The notes under the pieces were generated by a model, which ran no database searches, was not told where the DNA came from, and saw only the letters and a program-made list of their open reading frames with translations. The translations under genes and the position numbers were made by a program. 39,710 nt of DNA from Minisyncoccota bacterium (GTDB lineage: Bacteria > Patescibacteriota > Minisyncoccia > UBA6257 > 02-FULL-45-10c): assembly GCA_028715395.1 (NCBI GenBank), contig JAQURY010000002.1, positions 11,977-51,686 of the forward strand, given 5' to 3'. Below, one piece after another: positions 1-8,979 of the stretch; positions within the stretch are counted from its first letter, which is position 1; the number at the start of each line of letters is the position of its first letter.

Positions 1-127
1 GAGTTACCTCCATTGCGAATGCGGCTTTAACAGAAGCGCAGATAACGTCCATCCTTTCCTTACTTTCAACGTTTGGAGCTGATGCGACTACAGTTGCTAA
101 CGTAAACGCTTCATTGCGTGGACAAGC
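1..127 (+). repeat. Perfect 127-nt direct repeat, copy 1 (identical to 5442-5568)
   Basis: Base-by-base comparison; first mismatch at 128 (t) versus 5569 (c). Confidence 0.97.
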
Positions 128-3100
128 TACTACTGGGACGACAACTACAACCACAGGCACAGCGGTATCAACCGTTCTCGCTAATTCCGGCGCCCTCACT
201 GTCGGAAGCAGAGGAGAAGCGGTAAAAGCTTTACAGCAATACCTCAATGCCAATGGCGCAGTAGTTGCCACTTCCGGAGCTGGCTCAGTCGGCAATGAAA
301 CCACTTACTTTGGTAACGCGACAAAAGCTGCTTTAGCCAAATGGCAGGCGGCGAATGGAGTTTCCCCAGCGGCTGGATATTTTGGTTCTATAACAAAAGC
401 CAAAATGGTTTCACTCGCCGGAGGAGCGACCACTACAACAACAACCGGAACAACTACCACGACAACCACAACCTCAAGTTCCAATGGAACTTTGACCGTT
501 TCGGCTGGCGTGCAGCCTGTTTCCTCTCTCGCTCCTGCGAGTTCTTCAAACGTTCCTTTCACTAAGGTCGTTTTGACAGCAACTGGCGGAGCAGTAACAG
601 TTAATTCATTAACTGTTGAAAGACAGGGATTGGCCGCGGACGCGGTATTCTCCAGCGTTGTATTGTTGGATGAAAATGGCAATCAGATCGGTCTCACAAA
701 GACCTTGAATGCCAATCACCAAGCGAGCATCGGAGAAGCATTTACAATTGCTGCTGGATCTTCCAGAACTCTGACTATCGCTGCTAACCGCGCGGCTTAC
801 AACGGAACCTATAACGGCATGACCGTTTCTTTGGCTCTCGTTGGAATCAGCGCGACACCTTCAATCACATTAGCTTCCAATATTACTGGAGCTACGCATA
901 CAGTTAACGAAACATTAACAATTGGTTCAGTGTCAGTTGCACGCGGTCCTTTGGATCCGGGCGCTGGACAGACCAAGGAAGTCGGCACAACCGGATACAC
1001 GTTCTCTTCTTTGAAGATTACTGCCGGATCTGCTGAAAAGGTTTATCTTAAGTCCATCCGCTGGAACCAGACCGGTTCTGTAGGATCTGCTGACTTAGCG
1101 AATCTCAAGACTTACGTTGATGGCGTTGCTTATGACTCGACGATCAGTTCCGATGGAAAGTATTATCTTACCAATTTTGGAACTGCTCTCTTGATTGATA
1201 AAGGAGGATATAAAGAAGTTTCCATTAAAGGTGATATCGTTGGCGGATCCGCAAGGACCATCGACTTCGATGTTGCTAAGAGAACAGATATCGTCGTAGT
1301 AGGAGAAACCTACGGTTATGGAATTCTCGCGGCGTTCGGCAGTGGTACAACCACTACTTTGGATGACGGCGAAATCATGACTGCGGATGATCCGTACTAT
1401 GATGCTTACCAGGCGGAAGTTTCTGCCGGAACAATGACCGTTTCTACTTGGAACGGAGTTGCCGCCCAGAACATTGCGCTTAACTTAGCTGACCAGCCGA
1501 TTGGTGGTTGGACAGCTTCTGTAAAGGGTGAGCCGATTTCTGTTGCTAGTCTTGTATTTGCCATTTACACCCCTAATGACACCACTGCTGAAGTTGATAT
1601 GGTGAAATTGGTGAAGGAAGATGGAACAGTGGTAGCTGGACCGGTCGATCCGACTGGAACAGGCACTACTGGAACAATTACGTTCACAGATACAATTACA
1701 TTCCCAGTTGGAACAACTAACTTGAAGTTGTTGGCCAAGATGTCTACGGATATCGGAAATGGACACACAATTAATGCTTCCACTTCTCCGCAAACACAAT
1801 GGACTTCAGCTACAGGTCAGACAACCGGTAAAACAATTACCATTGCTCCTAATTCCATGTTGGCTGGACAGACAATGACTGTTAAGGGCCCAGCTCTTAC
1901 AATCAGCGTTTCTTCAGTTCCGATAGCGCAAACAGTTATCGGCGGAAACACAACAGAGTTTGCTAGATATATCTTAGACACCTCCGCTTCCGGAGAAGAC
2001 ATCCGTTTGGTAAGTTTGCCAATCGCGTATGATCAGACCGGTGGAGCTGCTACAGATGTTTCTAACTGCCAACTCTACGATGGAACTGCGTCTTTGACGA
2101 CTGGTTCTAACGTTAAGAATCCTACAGCGGTCAGCTCTTCAACTGCGTTTACGTTTGACGGAACTGGATTGGTTATCTCAAAAGGATCCTCCAAGACCCT
2201 CACTCTTAAGTGCGATTTGAAAGCCGCAGCTGCGGGAACTTATTACTGGGGCTATGACTCTGACGCTTCTCCGTCTCCGACCGGCGTAACTTCCGGACAA
2301 TCGGTGGCGGCCGCTGATTTGGTTGAGAACGACAGCGTGGGACAGAGGATGACTTCGACAACTCAGGGCAGCATGACTGTTGCTTTGGATTCCGGATCAC
2401 CTTCTTACGCGGTTGCCGCTCCTGGCCAGACAGTTGAATTAGCCAGAATCAAGTACACTGCTACTAATGAAGACGTCAAAATCAGGCAAGTTGCTTTGCA
2501 GCTCACAGGTGGAGCGAGCAATACTCCTGTTGACTTGACTTACCAGACAGTCACTTTGAACACCGTTGACGGAGTTCAGATCGGTACTGCTGTATTCTCT
2601 TCGGGCGATACCGCCACTTCCAGCCAAATTGCTGATGGCGCGTTTACAGTTGCGAAGGACGGATACAAAGTATTGGTCATCAAGGGAACTATTGCGGGAA
2701 TTTCCGCTTCCGGTCCTTTGACAGCTTCCGGCGACTTGATAAAAGTTGACTATGATGGAGACAATGTAGGAACAGATGGTAACTATGGTGTTGGATCTTC
2801 TTCGGGAAGCAACATCAGCGGAACAGCTACAGATACAGCTTCTTCGGGAGCTCGCATCATGAAGTCCTATCCGACATTTGCCAACATTGCTTTGTCTACA
2901 GCTGAAAAAGTTTTGGTTGAAGGAGATGCGAAGACATTGTACAAATTCAGCGTTACTGCCAATAATGGCGATATCGCTTTGTACAAATTAGCCTTCAGCG
3001 TTTCATCTTCATCCGTTAAGGCGACTACCAGCAAATTTGCTTTGTACGCCTTTACCGATTCTGCGATGACCACGGGCGATTCTACGGCCGCGGGCGTAGG

Positions 3101-3593
3101 CGGATTGGTTAACTTCGGCAGCTGCTACAACGGTCTCGGTGACAACTATTCTTCGACAACCAGCCCTACTTCCGGACAGCTTAGGCATCCGGGTACCTTG
3201 GGAACTGGTTCTATGGGAGTAGACATCGTGCCGGATAAGACTGGATGCAACACTGGTACAACCACTATGGTTATTGCCAGCGGTCAGACCCGCTACTTCA
3301 AATTAGTCGGATCTGTCAGTGCATTAGCCGCTTCCGGAACTTCCGAGAGCATTCAGGTCAGATTGGATGGCGATGCCGCGTTCCCGGTTAACTCTGCTAA
3401 TTTGATGCAGAAAGCCGCCAACATTAATTCTGCCAGAGCTGCAGGTATTGATAACGACACCAATAACAAGTTTATTTGGTCGCCGAGATCAACATCTACT
3501 GCTGCCAGCATTAATGACTTGGATTGGACAAACGGATACGGATTATCCGGATTGCCTGGAACAGGTATGACATCTGAAACACTCAGCAAATAA
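1..3593 (+). CDS. Secreted surface protein, 5'-truncated: PG-binding_1-like domain, Thr-rich linker, multiple beta-sandwich-like modules
   Basis: Frame is open from nt 3 (VTSIANAALTEAQITSILSLLSTFGADATTVANVNASLRGQAT...), so the listed TTG start at 114 is not the real start. The paralog at 5375 shows the missing signal peptide. PG-binding-like KALQQYLNANG...YFGNATKAALAKWQAANG, then TTTTTTGTTTTTTTTSSS. Confidence 0.85.
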   Translation, partial: VTSIANAALTEAQITSILSLLSTFGADATTVANVNASLRGQATTGTTTTTTGTAVSTVLANSGALTVGSRGEAVKALQQYLNANGAVVATSGAGSVGNETTYFGNATKAALAKWQAANGVSPAAGYFGSITKAKMVSLAGGATTTTTTGTTTTTTTTSSSNGTLTVSAGVQPVSSLAPASSSNVPFTKVVLTATGGAVTVNSLTVERQGLAADAVFSSVVLLDENGNQIGLTKTLNANHQASIGEAFTIAAGSSRTLTIAANRAAYNGTYNGMTVSLALVGISATPSITLASNITGATHTVNETLTIGSVSVARGPLDPGAGQTKEVGTTGYTFSSLKITAGSAEKVYLKSIRWNQTGSVGSADLANLKTYVDGVAYDSTISSDGKYYLTNFGTALLIDKGGYKEVSIKGDIVGGSARTIDFDVAKRTDIVVVGETYGYGILAAFGSGTTTTLDDGEIMTADDPYYDAYQAEVSAGTMTVSTWNGVAAQNIALNLADQPIGGWTASVKGEPISVASLVFAIYTPNDTTAEVDMVKLVKEDGTVVAGPVDPTGTGTTGTITFTDTITFPVGTTNLKLLAKMSTDIGNGHTINASTSPQTQWTSATGQTTGKTITIAPNSMLAGQTMTVKGPALTISVSSVPIAQTVIGGNTTEFARYILDTSASGEDIRLVSLPIAYDQTGGAATDVSNCQLYDGTASLTTGSNVKNPTAVSSSTAFTFDGTGLVISKGSSKTLTLKCDLKAAAAGTYYWGYDSDASPSPTGVTSGQSVAAADLVENDSVGQRMTSTTQGSMTVALDSGSPSYAVAAPGQTVELARIKYTATNEDVKIRQVALQLTGGASNTPVDLTYQTVTLNTVDGVQIGTAVFSSGDTATSSQIADGAFTVAKDGYKVLVIKGTIAGISASGPLTASGDLIKVDYDGDNVGTDGNYGVGSSSGSNISGTATDTASSGARIMKSYPTFANIALSTAEKVLVEGDAKTLYKFSVTANNGDIALYKLAFSVSSSSVKATTSKFALYAFTDSAMTTGDSTAAGVGGLVNFGSCYNGLGDNYSSTTSPTSGQLRHPGTLGTGSMGVDIVPDKTGCNTGTTTMVIASGQTRYFKLVGSVSALAASGTSESIQVRLDGDAAFPVNSANLMQKAANINSARAAGIDNDTNNKFIWSPRSTSTAASINDLDWTNGYGLSGLPGTGMTSETLSK

Positions 3594-3623
3594 TTTTTAG
3601 AACTTGAGATTCTAAAAGTTATG

Positions 3624-3652
3624 CAAACACCCCTCTTTTCGAGGGGTGTTTG
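3624..3652 (+). terminator. Hairpin terminator after surface protein gene
   Basis: caaacacccctc-ttttc-gaggggtgtttg: perfect 12-bp stem, 5-nt loop, followed by attttatg. Confidence 0.8.
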
Positions 3653-3704
3653 ATTTTATGCCCGGTTTTTGCCAACTCTATTATTTTTATCGATTAAAGA
3701 GTAA

Positions 3705-3710
3705 TATTAT
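3705..3710 (+). promoter_or_regulatory. Candidate -10 box (TATTAT) 5 nt before ATG 3716
   Basis: gtaaTATTATttacaATG; no Shine-Dalgarno between box and start. Confidence 0.4.
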
Positions 3711-3715
3711 TTACA

Positions 3716-5356
3716 ATGATTGCCTTGAAGAGATTTTTAACTACCAGAAATATTTTAATTGCTGTTTTGGTTTTAGGGGCGGTTTTGCGTTTTTGGGGAA
3801 TTAATTCGGCGGAAATTTTCCATGATGAGGGATTATACGCTTTTCGTTCCATCGGATATTTCGATTATATTCAGAATCAGGACCAAACTCAGCCGGTTCA
3901 ATGGTTCAAAGATTTAAAGGAAATGCCTTTTTGGACGAATTTGTCTTTTCATGACGCGCCTCCGCTTTTTTTCCTGACCCAGCACTTGTCTTTCAATGTT
4001 TTTGGTGAGAATCTTTTTGCGGCGCGTCTTCCCTCGGTTTTAGCCGGAATAATCCTGATATATCTTATTTTTTTGACAGTTAAGGTAATTTTACGCGACG
4101 AAAAAATGGCGCTTTTGGCGGCGTTTTTTGCGAGTATTAACCACGCTATGGTTTGGATTTCCCGCTCCAGCCTGATGGAATCGGTTTTATTTTGCCTGGT
4201 TGCTTTTAATTTTTACGCCTTTTTGAAAATTATCGGGGAGGAAAAACAGGGAAAGTGGTGGTGGATTTTTGGAGTAAGCCTGGGTTTGTGCTTTTTGACC
4301 AAATACACGGCTGTTTTTCTTATTCCGGCTTACGCGCTTTATATTTTGTTTTTTGAGGCGAAGATTTTGCGCGAATGGCGTTTCTACGCGGGTTCATTTT
4401 TGGCATTTCTGATTTTTTTGCCGGTTATAATTTATAATATTTATCTTTATAAATCGACCGGCCATTTTGATTTGCAAATTGCTTATGCTTTGGGCCAAAA
4501 AACTCCGGAGTGGCAGGCGTCAATCGGGAAAATTCAGGAACCGTTTAATAATTTTGTTTCCAATCTTTTATCAATATTTACAATTTCTTCTTTATTCGCG
4601 TTTTTGGGAGCCGTAGCTTTATCGGCCTGGCTTCTTGTAAAAAAACAAAATAATCTGGCGATTTTGGGCTGGCTGGCGGCTGTTTTTATGATTTTAATGT
4701 TTATTTTGACGGGGACGGCTTTTCGTTTTGTCGCGTTGTTCAGCTTGCCGCTGGTTATTACAACCATTCTGGCTTTTTCATATTTAAAAGAAAAATTCGA
4801 CAAGAGCGTTATTTTAAAGGTTTTATTGGCTGTTTTTTTGGCTTATGAATTGTTTTTTACGGTCGGAGGATTATTTTTTGAATTTCCCGATTATGGAGTG
4901 GTAAAACTGGATAAATATTTTGACGAAACTTTTGGGGACGTCCGTTCGGCCGCAATGCCTAATTCTCCAAACCCACATTTGGAGAAGGTGATTAAAGACA
5001 ATCTCGTAAATTATAAAGCGAGCACAACTTCTTTTATGGTTGTTTTTGATGAAAATATAATTCTTTCAACAAAGCTGTGGGTTTTCGCCAGGAGGAATTT
5101 TTATCACGGAATACCGGCGATAGCCACGGGCCAATTCAAGAATTTCTTGCAAACGGCAGGCGAATCGTATTTTAAGGGCTATGACATTTATTTTGTGAAG
5201 GCAAGCCCTTATACGGCGATAAATCCCAATATCGATGTTCCTGAGGCGGGAATATTGGAAAATTTTCTCAGGACATCCATGAAGCTGAATCCCATAAAGA
5301 TAATTTACGACCGGCAAAATATTCCAATGTATTTTGTATATAAATTTACTTTGTAG
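3716..5356 (+). CDS. GT-C fold glycosyltransferase, ArnT/PMT (GT39/GT83)-like integral membrane protein
   Basis: N-terminal TM followed by FHDEGLYAFRSIGYFDY acidic loop motif; many hydrophobic segments; C-terminal soluble domain. Confidence 0.8.
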   Translation: MIALKRFLTTRNILIAVLVLGAVLRFWGINSAEIFHDEGLYAFRSIGYFDYIQNQDQTQPVQWFKDLKEMPFWTNLSFHDAPPLFFLTQHLSFNVFGENLFAARLPSVLAGIILIYLIFLTVKVILRDEKMALLAAFFASINHAMVWISRSSLMESVLFCLVAFNFYAFLKIIGEEKQGKWWWIFGVSLGLCFLTKYTAVFLIPAYALYILFFEAKILREWRFYAGSFLAFLIFLPVIIYNIYLYKSTGHFDLQIAYALGQKTPEWQASIGKIQEPFNNFVSNLLSIFTISSLFAFLGAVALSAWLLVKKQNNLAILGWLAAVFMILMFILTGTAFRFVALFSLPLVITTILAFSYLKEKFDKSVILKVLLAVFLAYELFFTVGGLFFEFPDYGVVKLDKYFDETFGDVRSAAMPNSPNPHLEKVIKDNLVNYKASTTSFMVVFDENIILSTKLWVFARRNFYHGIPAIATGQFKNFLQTAGESYFKGYDIYFVKASPYTAINPNIDVPEAGILENFLRTSMKLNPIKIIYDRQNIPMYFVYKFTL

Positions 5357-5362
5357 ATTTGT

Positions 5363-5368
5363 TATAAT
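5363..5368 (+). promoter_or_regulatory. Candidate -10 box TATAAT, 6 nt before ATG 5375
   Basis: gtTATAATtaatttATG. Confidence 0.5.
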
Positions 5369-5374
5369 TAATTT

Positions 5375-6496
5375 ATGAGTAAATTATCAGTTAAAATCTC
5401 AATTGCTGCGGTTTCAGTTTTAACCGCTCTTTCGCTCTCTGGAGTTACCTCCATTGCGAATGCGGCTTTAACAGAAGCGCAGATAACGTCCATCCTTTCC
5501 TTACTTTCAACGTTTGGAGCTGATGCGACTACAGTTGCTAACGTAAACGCTTCATTGCGTGGACAAGCCACCTCGGCAAGCTCGGGGCAGGCCACTTCTG
5601 GGACGACAACTACAACTACTTCTAGCACAGCGGTCCCCGCTGTTCTTTTGACTTCCGGCAATCTTACGGTCGGATCAACGGGAGAAGTAGTTAAAGCTTT
5701 GCAGCAATATCTTAATGCAAGCGGTTACGCAGTTGCCCTTTCCGGAGCTGGCTCAGTCGGCAATGAATCTACTTACTTTGGTAACGCGACAAAAGCTGCT
5801 TTGGCCAAATGGCAAGCGGCGAATGGGATTTCTGCGACTGGATATTTCGGATCAATAACGATAAGCAAGCTTAATGCGCTGGCTTTGGCGGCAAAGGCTT
5901 CGGTAATAACAACGCCAGCAACTCCGGCGGAAACTTCAACAACAATTTCAACTTCAACGGCAGTTTCCGTTCCGGAAACAACGGCAACTACCACTCCGGC
6001 AGTTGTAACGCCCTCATGTCCAAAGGAATATTCATTGAAGATGACGGTTGAATATCCATCACATACTGTCAGCACGTATACGGACATGATTTTAAATGAA
6101 TTTGTTTTTTCGGCCACTCAGCCGACGGCAATTACCAAAATAAAATTTACCAACTCGGGAACGATGCCCGATTATAATTTTTTCAGTGAAATCAGACTGA
6201 TTAATTCCGCGACGGACGCTATTTTGGCAACTTCTACCATCAGTAACGGAACGATTCAATTTAATTTAACCGCCGATCCGGCAAAAGCCGACAAAAATCT
6301 GATGGTTTCCGGAGGCAGATATTATATTCAAACCACGATTTTAACTCCGGGATACGAAGTTAAAAAGAAAATTACTTTGGACGTCAATTTGGCTACGGAC
6401 ATAACGGCGGTCGATTATAATGACCTGAGTTGCGCCGTTGAGACCGCAAAAAACAATACTTTCCCGATCGGAGGACCGATATTGGTTATTTATTAA
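5375..6496 (+). CDS. Secreted PG-binding_1-like surface protein, paralog of the first gene
   Basis: Signal peptide MSKLSVKISIAAVSVLTALSLSGVTSIANA; KALQQYLNASGYAVALSGAGSVGNESTYFGNATKAALAKWQAANG; Thr/Ser/Ala-rich linker; one C-terminal beta-rich module. Confidence 0.85.
   Translation: MSKLSVKISIAAVSVLTALSLSGVTSIANAALTEAQITSILSLLSTFGADATTVANVNASLRGQATSASSGQATSGTTTTTTSSTAVPAVLLTSGNLTVGSTGEVVKALQQYLNASGYAVALSGAGSVGNESTYFGNATKAALAKWQAANGISATGYFGSITISKLNALALAAKASVITTPATPAETSTTISTSTAVSVPETTATTTPAVVTPSCPKEYSLKMTVEYPSHTVSTYTDMILNEFVFSATQPTAITKIKFTNSGTMPDYNFFSEIRLINSATDAILATSTISNGTIQFNLTADPAKADKNLMVSGGRYYIQTTILTPGYEVKKKITLDVNLATDITAVDYNDLSCAVETAKNNTFPIGGPILVIY
5442..5568 (+). repeat. Perfect 127-nt direct repeat, copy 2 (identical to 1-127)
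   Basis: Base-by-base comparison with the window start. Confidence 0.97.
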
Positions 6497-6559
6497 AAAT
6501 GCGTTTTTATCGGCATTTAATTGACTCTGATTAAAATCGGGGGTATTTTAAAATGGTTC

Positions 6560-8191
6560 ATGGGTAAAAATCATAAATTGATTTATAAAATAATTTTGTT
6601 TTCCATTATTGTTTTGGCGTTCGGAATAAGAATATACGGGCTGGAAAACAAAGACATAATCGGCGATGAAGGGGCGTATTCTTTCAGGGCGGAAGGATAT
6701 CTTGATTATTTGGGAACGAGTTTCCAGACCCAGCCGATTGAATGGTTTAAGGATGCCGATTTGCCGTTTTGGACGAAACTTTCGTTTCATGACGCTCCGC
6801 CGCTTTATTTTTTAATACAGAATTTATTCTTCAATATTTTCGGGGATAGCGGAGTGACGGCGCGGCTGTCGTCTGTTGTTCTGGGGGCGGCTTCGGCCTG
6901 GCTGATTTATGCGCTGGCAAAAATGTTCGCCGGAGAAATCGCGGCTTTGTTGGCGGCTTTTGTATTTGCTGTCGGCAACGCGGGCGTGTTTCTGGGAAGG
7001 GCGGCTTTAATCGAGCCGGTCTTGCTGTTTTTTGTTTTGCTGAATATTTACGCATTTTTCAGGTTTATCAGGGATAATCGCTGGTGGTGGGCGTTTGGAG
7101 CCAGCTTCGGATTAGTTATTCTGGCCAAATATACCGGAATATTTTTGATTCCCGCATATCTTATTTATATGCTTTTGGCGGAACGGAAATTATTCGGGAA
7201 CTGGAAGTTTTACGCCGCTTTTCTGATAGCGCTTGTATTATTCAATCCCGTGATAATTTATAACATCCAGCTTTACCGCGCTGTCGGGCATTTTGATCTC
7301 CAAGTTTCTTATTTTTTGGGACAGGATACTCCGGAATGGAGCGGATTGGTTGGCAAGACACAGTCTCCGTTCAGCGACATTTTGAAGAATTTGAAAGAGA
7401 TTTACGGATTGACCGGATTAATTGCAGCGGCAATCGGATTTTTGGCGGCAATTTTCATGATTTTAAAGAAAAAAATCAGAGAAATCTGGTTTGTTTTCGC
7501 GTATATTCTATGCCTGACTTTAATGCTTATTGCCATTGGTTCGGCCACCAGGTTTGTGGCGCTTTATGCTCCGGCTTTTGCGATTTTGATTGCGGCGGGC
7601 GCGGTTTTAATTTGGGAAATATCAAAAAACCGTTATGTAAAATTTATTTTATTGATTTTACCGGCCGGATTTTTGGTTCAGCAGGCTTATTTTACGTATG
7701 AAAAGAATTTCACGGAATTTCCGGATTTCGGGATAGCAAAACTTGATAATTTTTTGCAGAAAGAATTTAAGGGAATAGCATCGGGCGCGATTCCCCAAAC
7801 CGATAATAAACATCTTAACGATGTAATAAATAAATTTTCCAAGAAAGACGCAGATAGCGCCAAAAGATTGTTTGCGGTGGTTTATAACGACAATATCGCC
7901 CTGCCCACCTTGGAATGGATTTTTTACAGAAGGTTTTTCTATCATGCTGTTCCTACTATGTATGTGGAAAATTTTATAAGATCGTTGAAAGAGCAGGATT
8001 TTAATAATTTTGACATTTACTTTGTTCAAAGCACGGAAAATACGCTTTTAAATCCTTTCAAAATAGAAAAAACCGCCGGTTTTCAGTTTGAAGAAAATCT
8101 GAAAAATTCCGGGAAAATGCCGGTAGAAATAATAAGGGGAGATGAAGACAGAGAAATGTTCAGGGTTTACAAATTCAGCCTTAAGGGCTAA
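6560..8191 (+). CDS. GT-C glycosyltransferase paralogous to 3716-5356
   Basis: IGDEGAYSFRAEGYLDY..QTQPIEWFKDADLPFWTKLSFHDAPPLYFL aligns with the first copy. ATG at 6560 (MGKNHKLIYK) preferred over TTG at 6521. Confidence 0.8.
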   Translation: MGKNHKLIYKIILFSIIVLAFGIRIYGLENKDIIGDEGAYSFRAEGYLDYLGTSFQTQPIEWFKDADLPFWTKLSFHDAPPLYFLIQNLFFNIFGDSGVTARLSSVVLGAASAWLIYALAKMFAGEIAALLAAFVFAVGNAGVFLGRAALIEPVLLFFVLLNIYAFFRFIRDNRWWWAFGASFGLVILAKYTGIFLIPAYLIYMLLAERKLFGNWKFYAAFLIALVLFNPVIIYNIQLYRAVGHFDLQVSYFLGQDTPEWSGLVGKTQSPFSDILKNLKEIYGLTGLIAAAIGFLAAIFMILKKKIREIWFVFAYILCLTLMLIAIGSATRFVALYAPAFAILIAAGAVLIWEISKNRYVKFILLILPAGFLVQQAYFTYEKNFTEFPDFGIAKLDNFLQKEFKGIASGAIPQTDNKHLNDVINKFSKKDADSAKRLFAVVYNDNIALPTLEWIFYRRFFYHAVPTMYVENFIRSLKEQDFNNFDIYFVQSTENTLLNPFKIEKTAGFQFEENLKNSGKMPVEIIRGDEDREMFRVYKFSLKG

Positions 8192-8202
8192 AATAATACA
8201 TT

Positions 8203-8979
8203 ATGAAGAAAAATATAATTTTAATAGCAATAGTATTGATTTTGGCCGCGGGAGCCGTATGGCTTGCTTCAAAAAAACCGGTTTCCCAGCCTATTTCGGA
8301 AAATCCCGGCGCTGGCGATAATGCCGCGACAACAACGGATAGCCAGACAAACAATGGCGGTTCAACGAATCCGGCGGTTGATGGCAATAAAACAAAAGCG
8401 TTTGAGATTTTAGATAAGGAATTTGTTTTCAAAACAGATATCCCCGAAAACGATAAGCAGAAAATAACGGCAAAATTGAACGAATTGGCGGACTTATTGA
8501 AAAAAAATTACAAGTATTTTGAAGCCTGGATAGATTTTGGAAACTACAAGAAGTTGGGAGGCGATTATACCGGCGCGATAGAAGCGTGGAAGTTTGCGAG
8601 CATTATTAATTCCGTTAACGCGGTTCCTTACCACAATTTGGGAGATGTATATACTTTTACTTTGAGGAATTATTCCGAAGGCGAAAAATATTTTTTGAAA
8701 TCAATCAGTGTGGCGCCGGGAAATACCGATGCCTATGTCCAGCTGGCGACTATTTACCAGTATTTGGATTTATCAAAATCCGATCAAGTTGAATCGATCT
8801 TGCTTAAGGGCGTAAACGCCAATACGGGAAGTCCCACTTTAAGGGTGCGATTAGCGGATTATTACCTGGAAAAAGGAGATAAAGTTAACGCTTTGAAATA
8901 TTACGAAGAAGCATTTCTATTGGATCCTGCCAATAAGGCGCTGGAGCAACAGGTAGCGGAACTTAAGGCGGCGCTTTAA
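8203..8979 (+). CDS. Membrane-anchored TPR-like protein
   Basis: Single N-terminal TM, Thr/Asn-rich linker, then TPR-like helices (YFEAWIDFGNYKKLGGDYTGAIEAWKFASIINSVNAVPYHNLGDVY...ALKYYEEAFLLDPANKAL). Confidence 0.75.
   Translation: MKKNIILIAIVLILAAGAVWLASKKPVSQPISENPGAGDNAATTTDSQTNNGGSTNPAVDGNKTKAFEILDKEFVFKTDIPENDKQKITAKLNELADLLKKNYKYFEAWIDFGNYKKLGGDYTGAIEAWKFASIINSVNAVPYHNLGDVYTFTLRNYSEGEKYFLKSISVAPGNTDAYVQLATIYQYLDLSKSDQVESILLKGVNANTGSPTLRVRLADYYLEKGDKVNALKYYEEAFLLDPANKALEQQVAELKAAL

Noticed and set aside
420-480. ACA/ACN-rich stretch as a phase-variable microsatellite
   Set aside because: The units are imperfect threonine codons with no long perfect repeat; better explained as a Thr-rich protein linker.
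305-682. Minus-strand ORF encoding poly-Val (VVVVVVVVPVVVVVV)
   Set aside because: Antisense shadow of the Thr-rich (ACN) linker codons in the surface protein; no independent coding evidence.
1485-3589. Several minus-strand ORFs of 60-104 aa across the surface protein
   Set aside because: Low-complexity shadow ORFs opposite a strong CDS; no recognisable motifs or start context.
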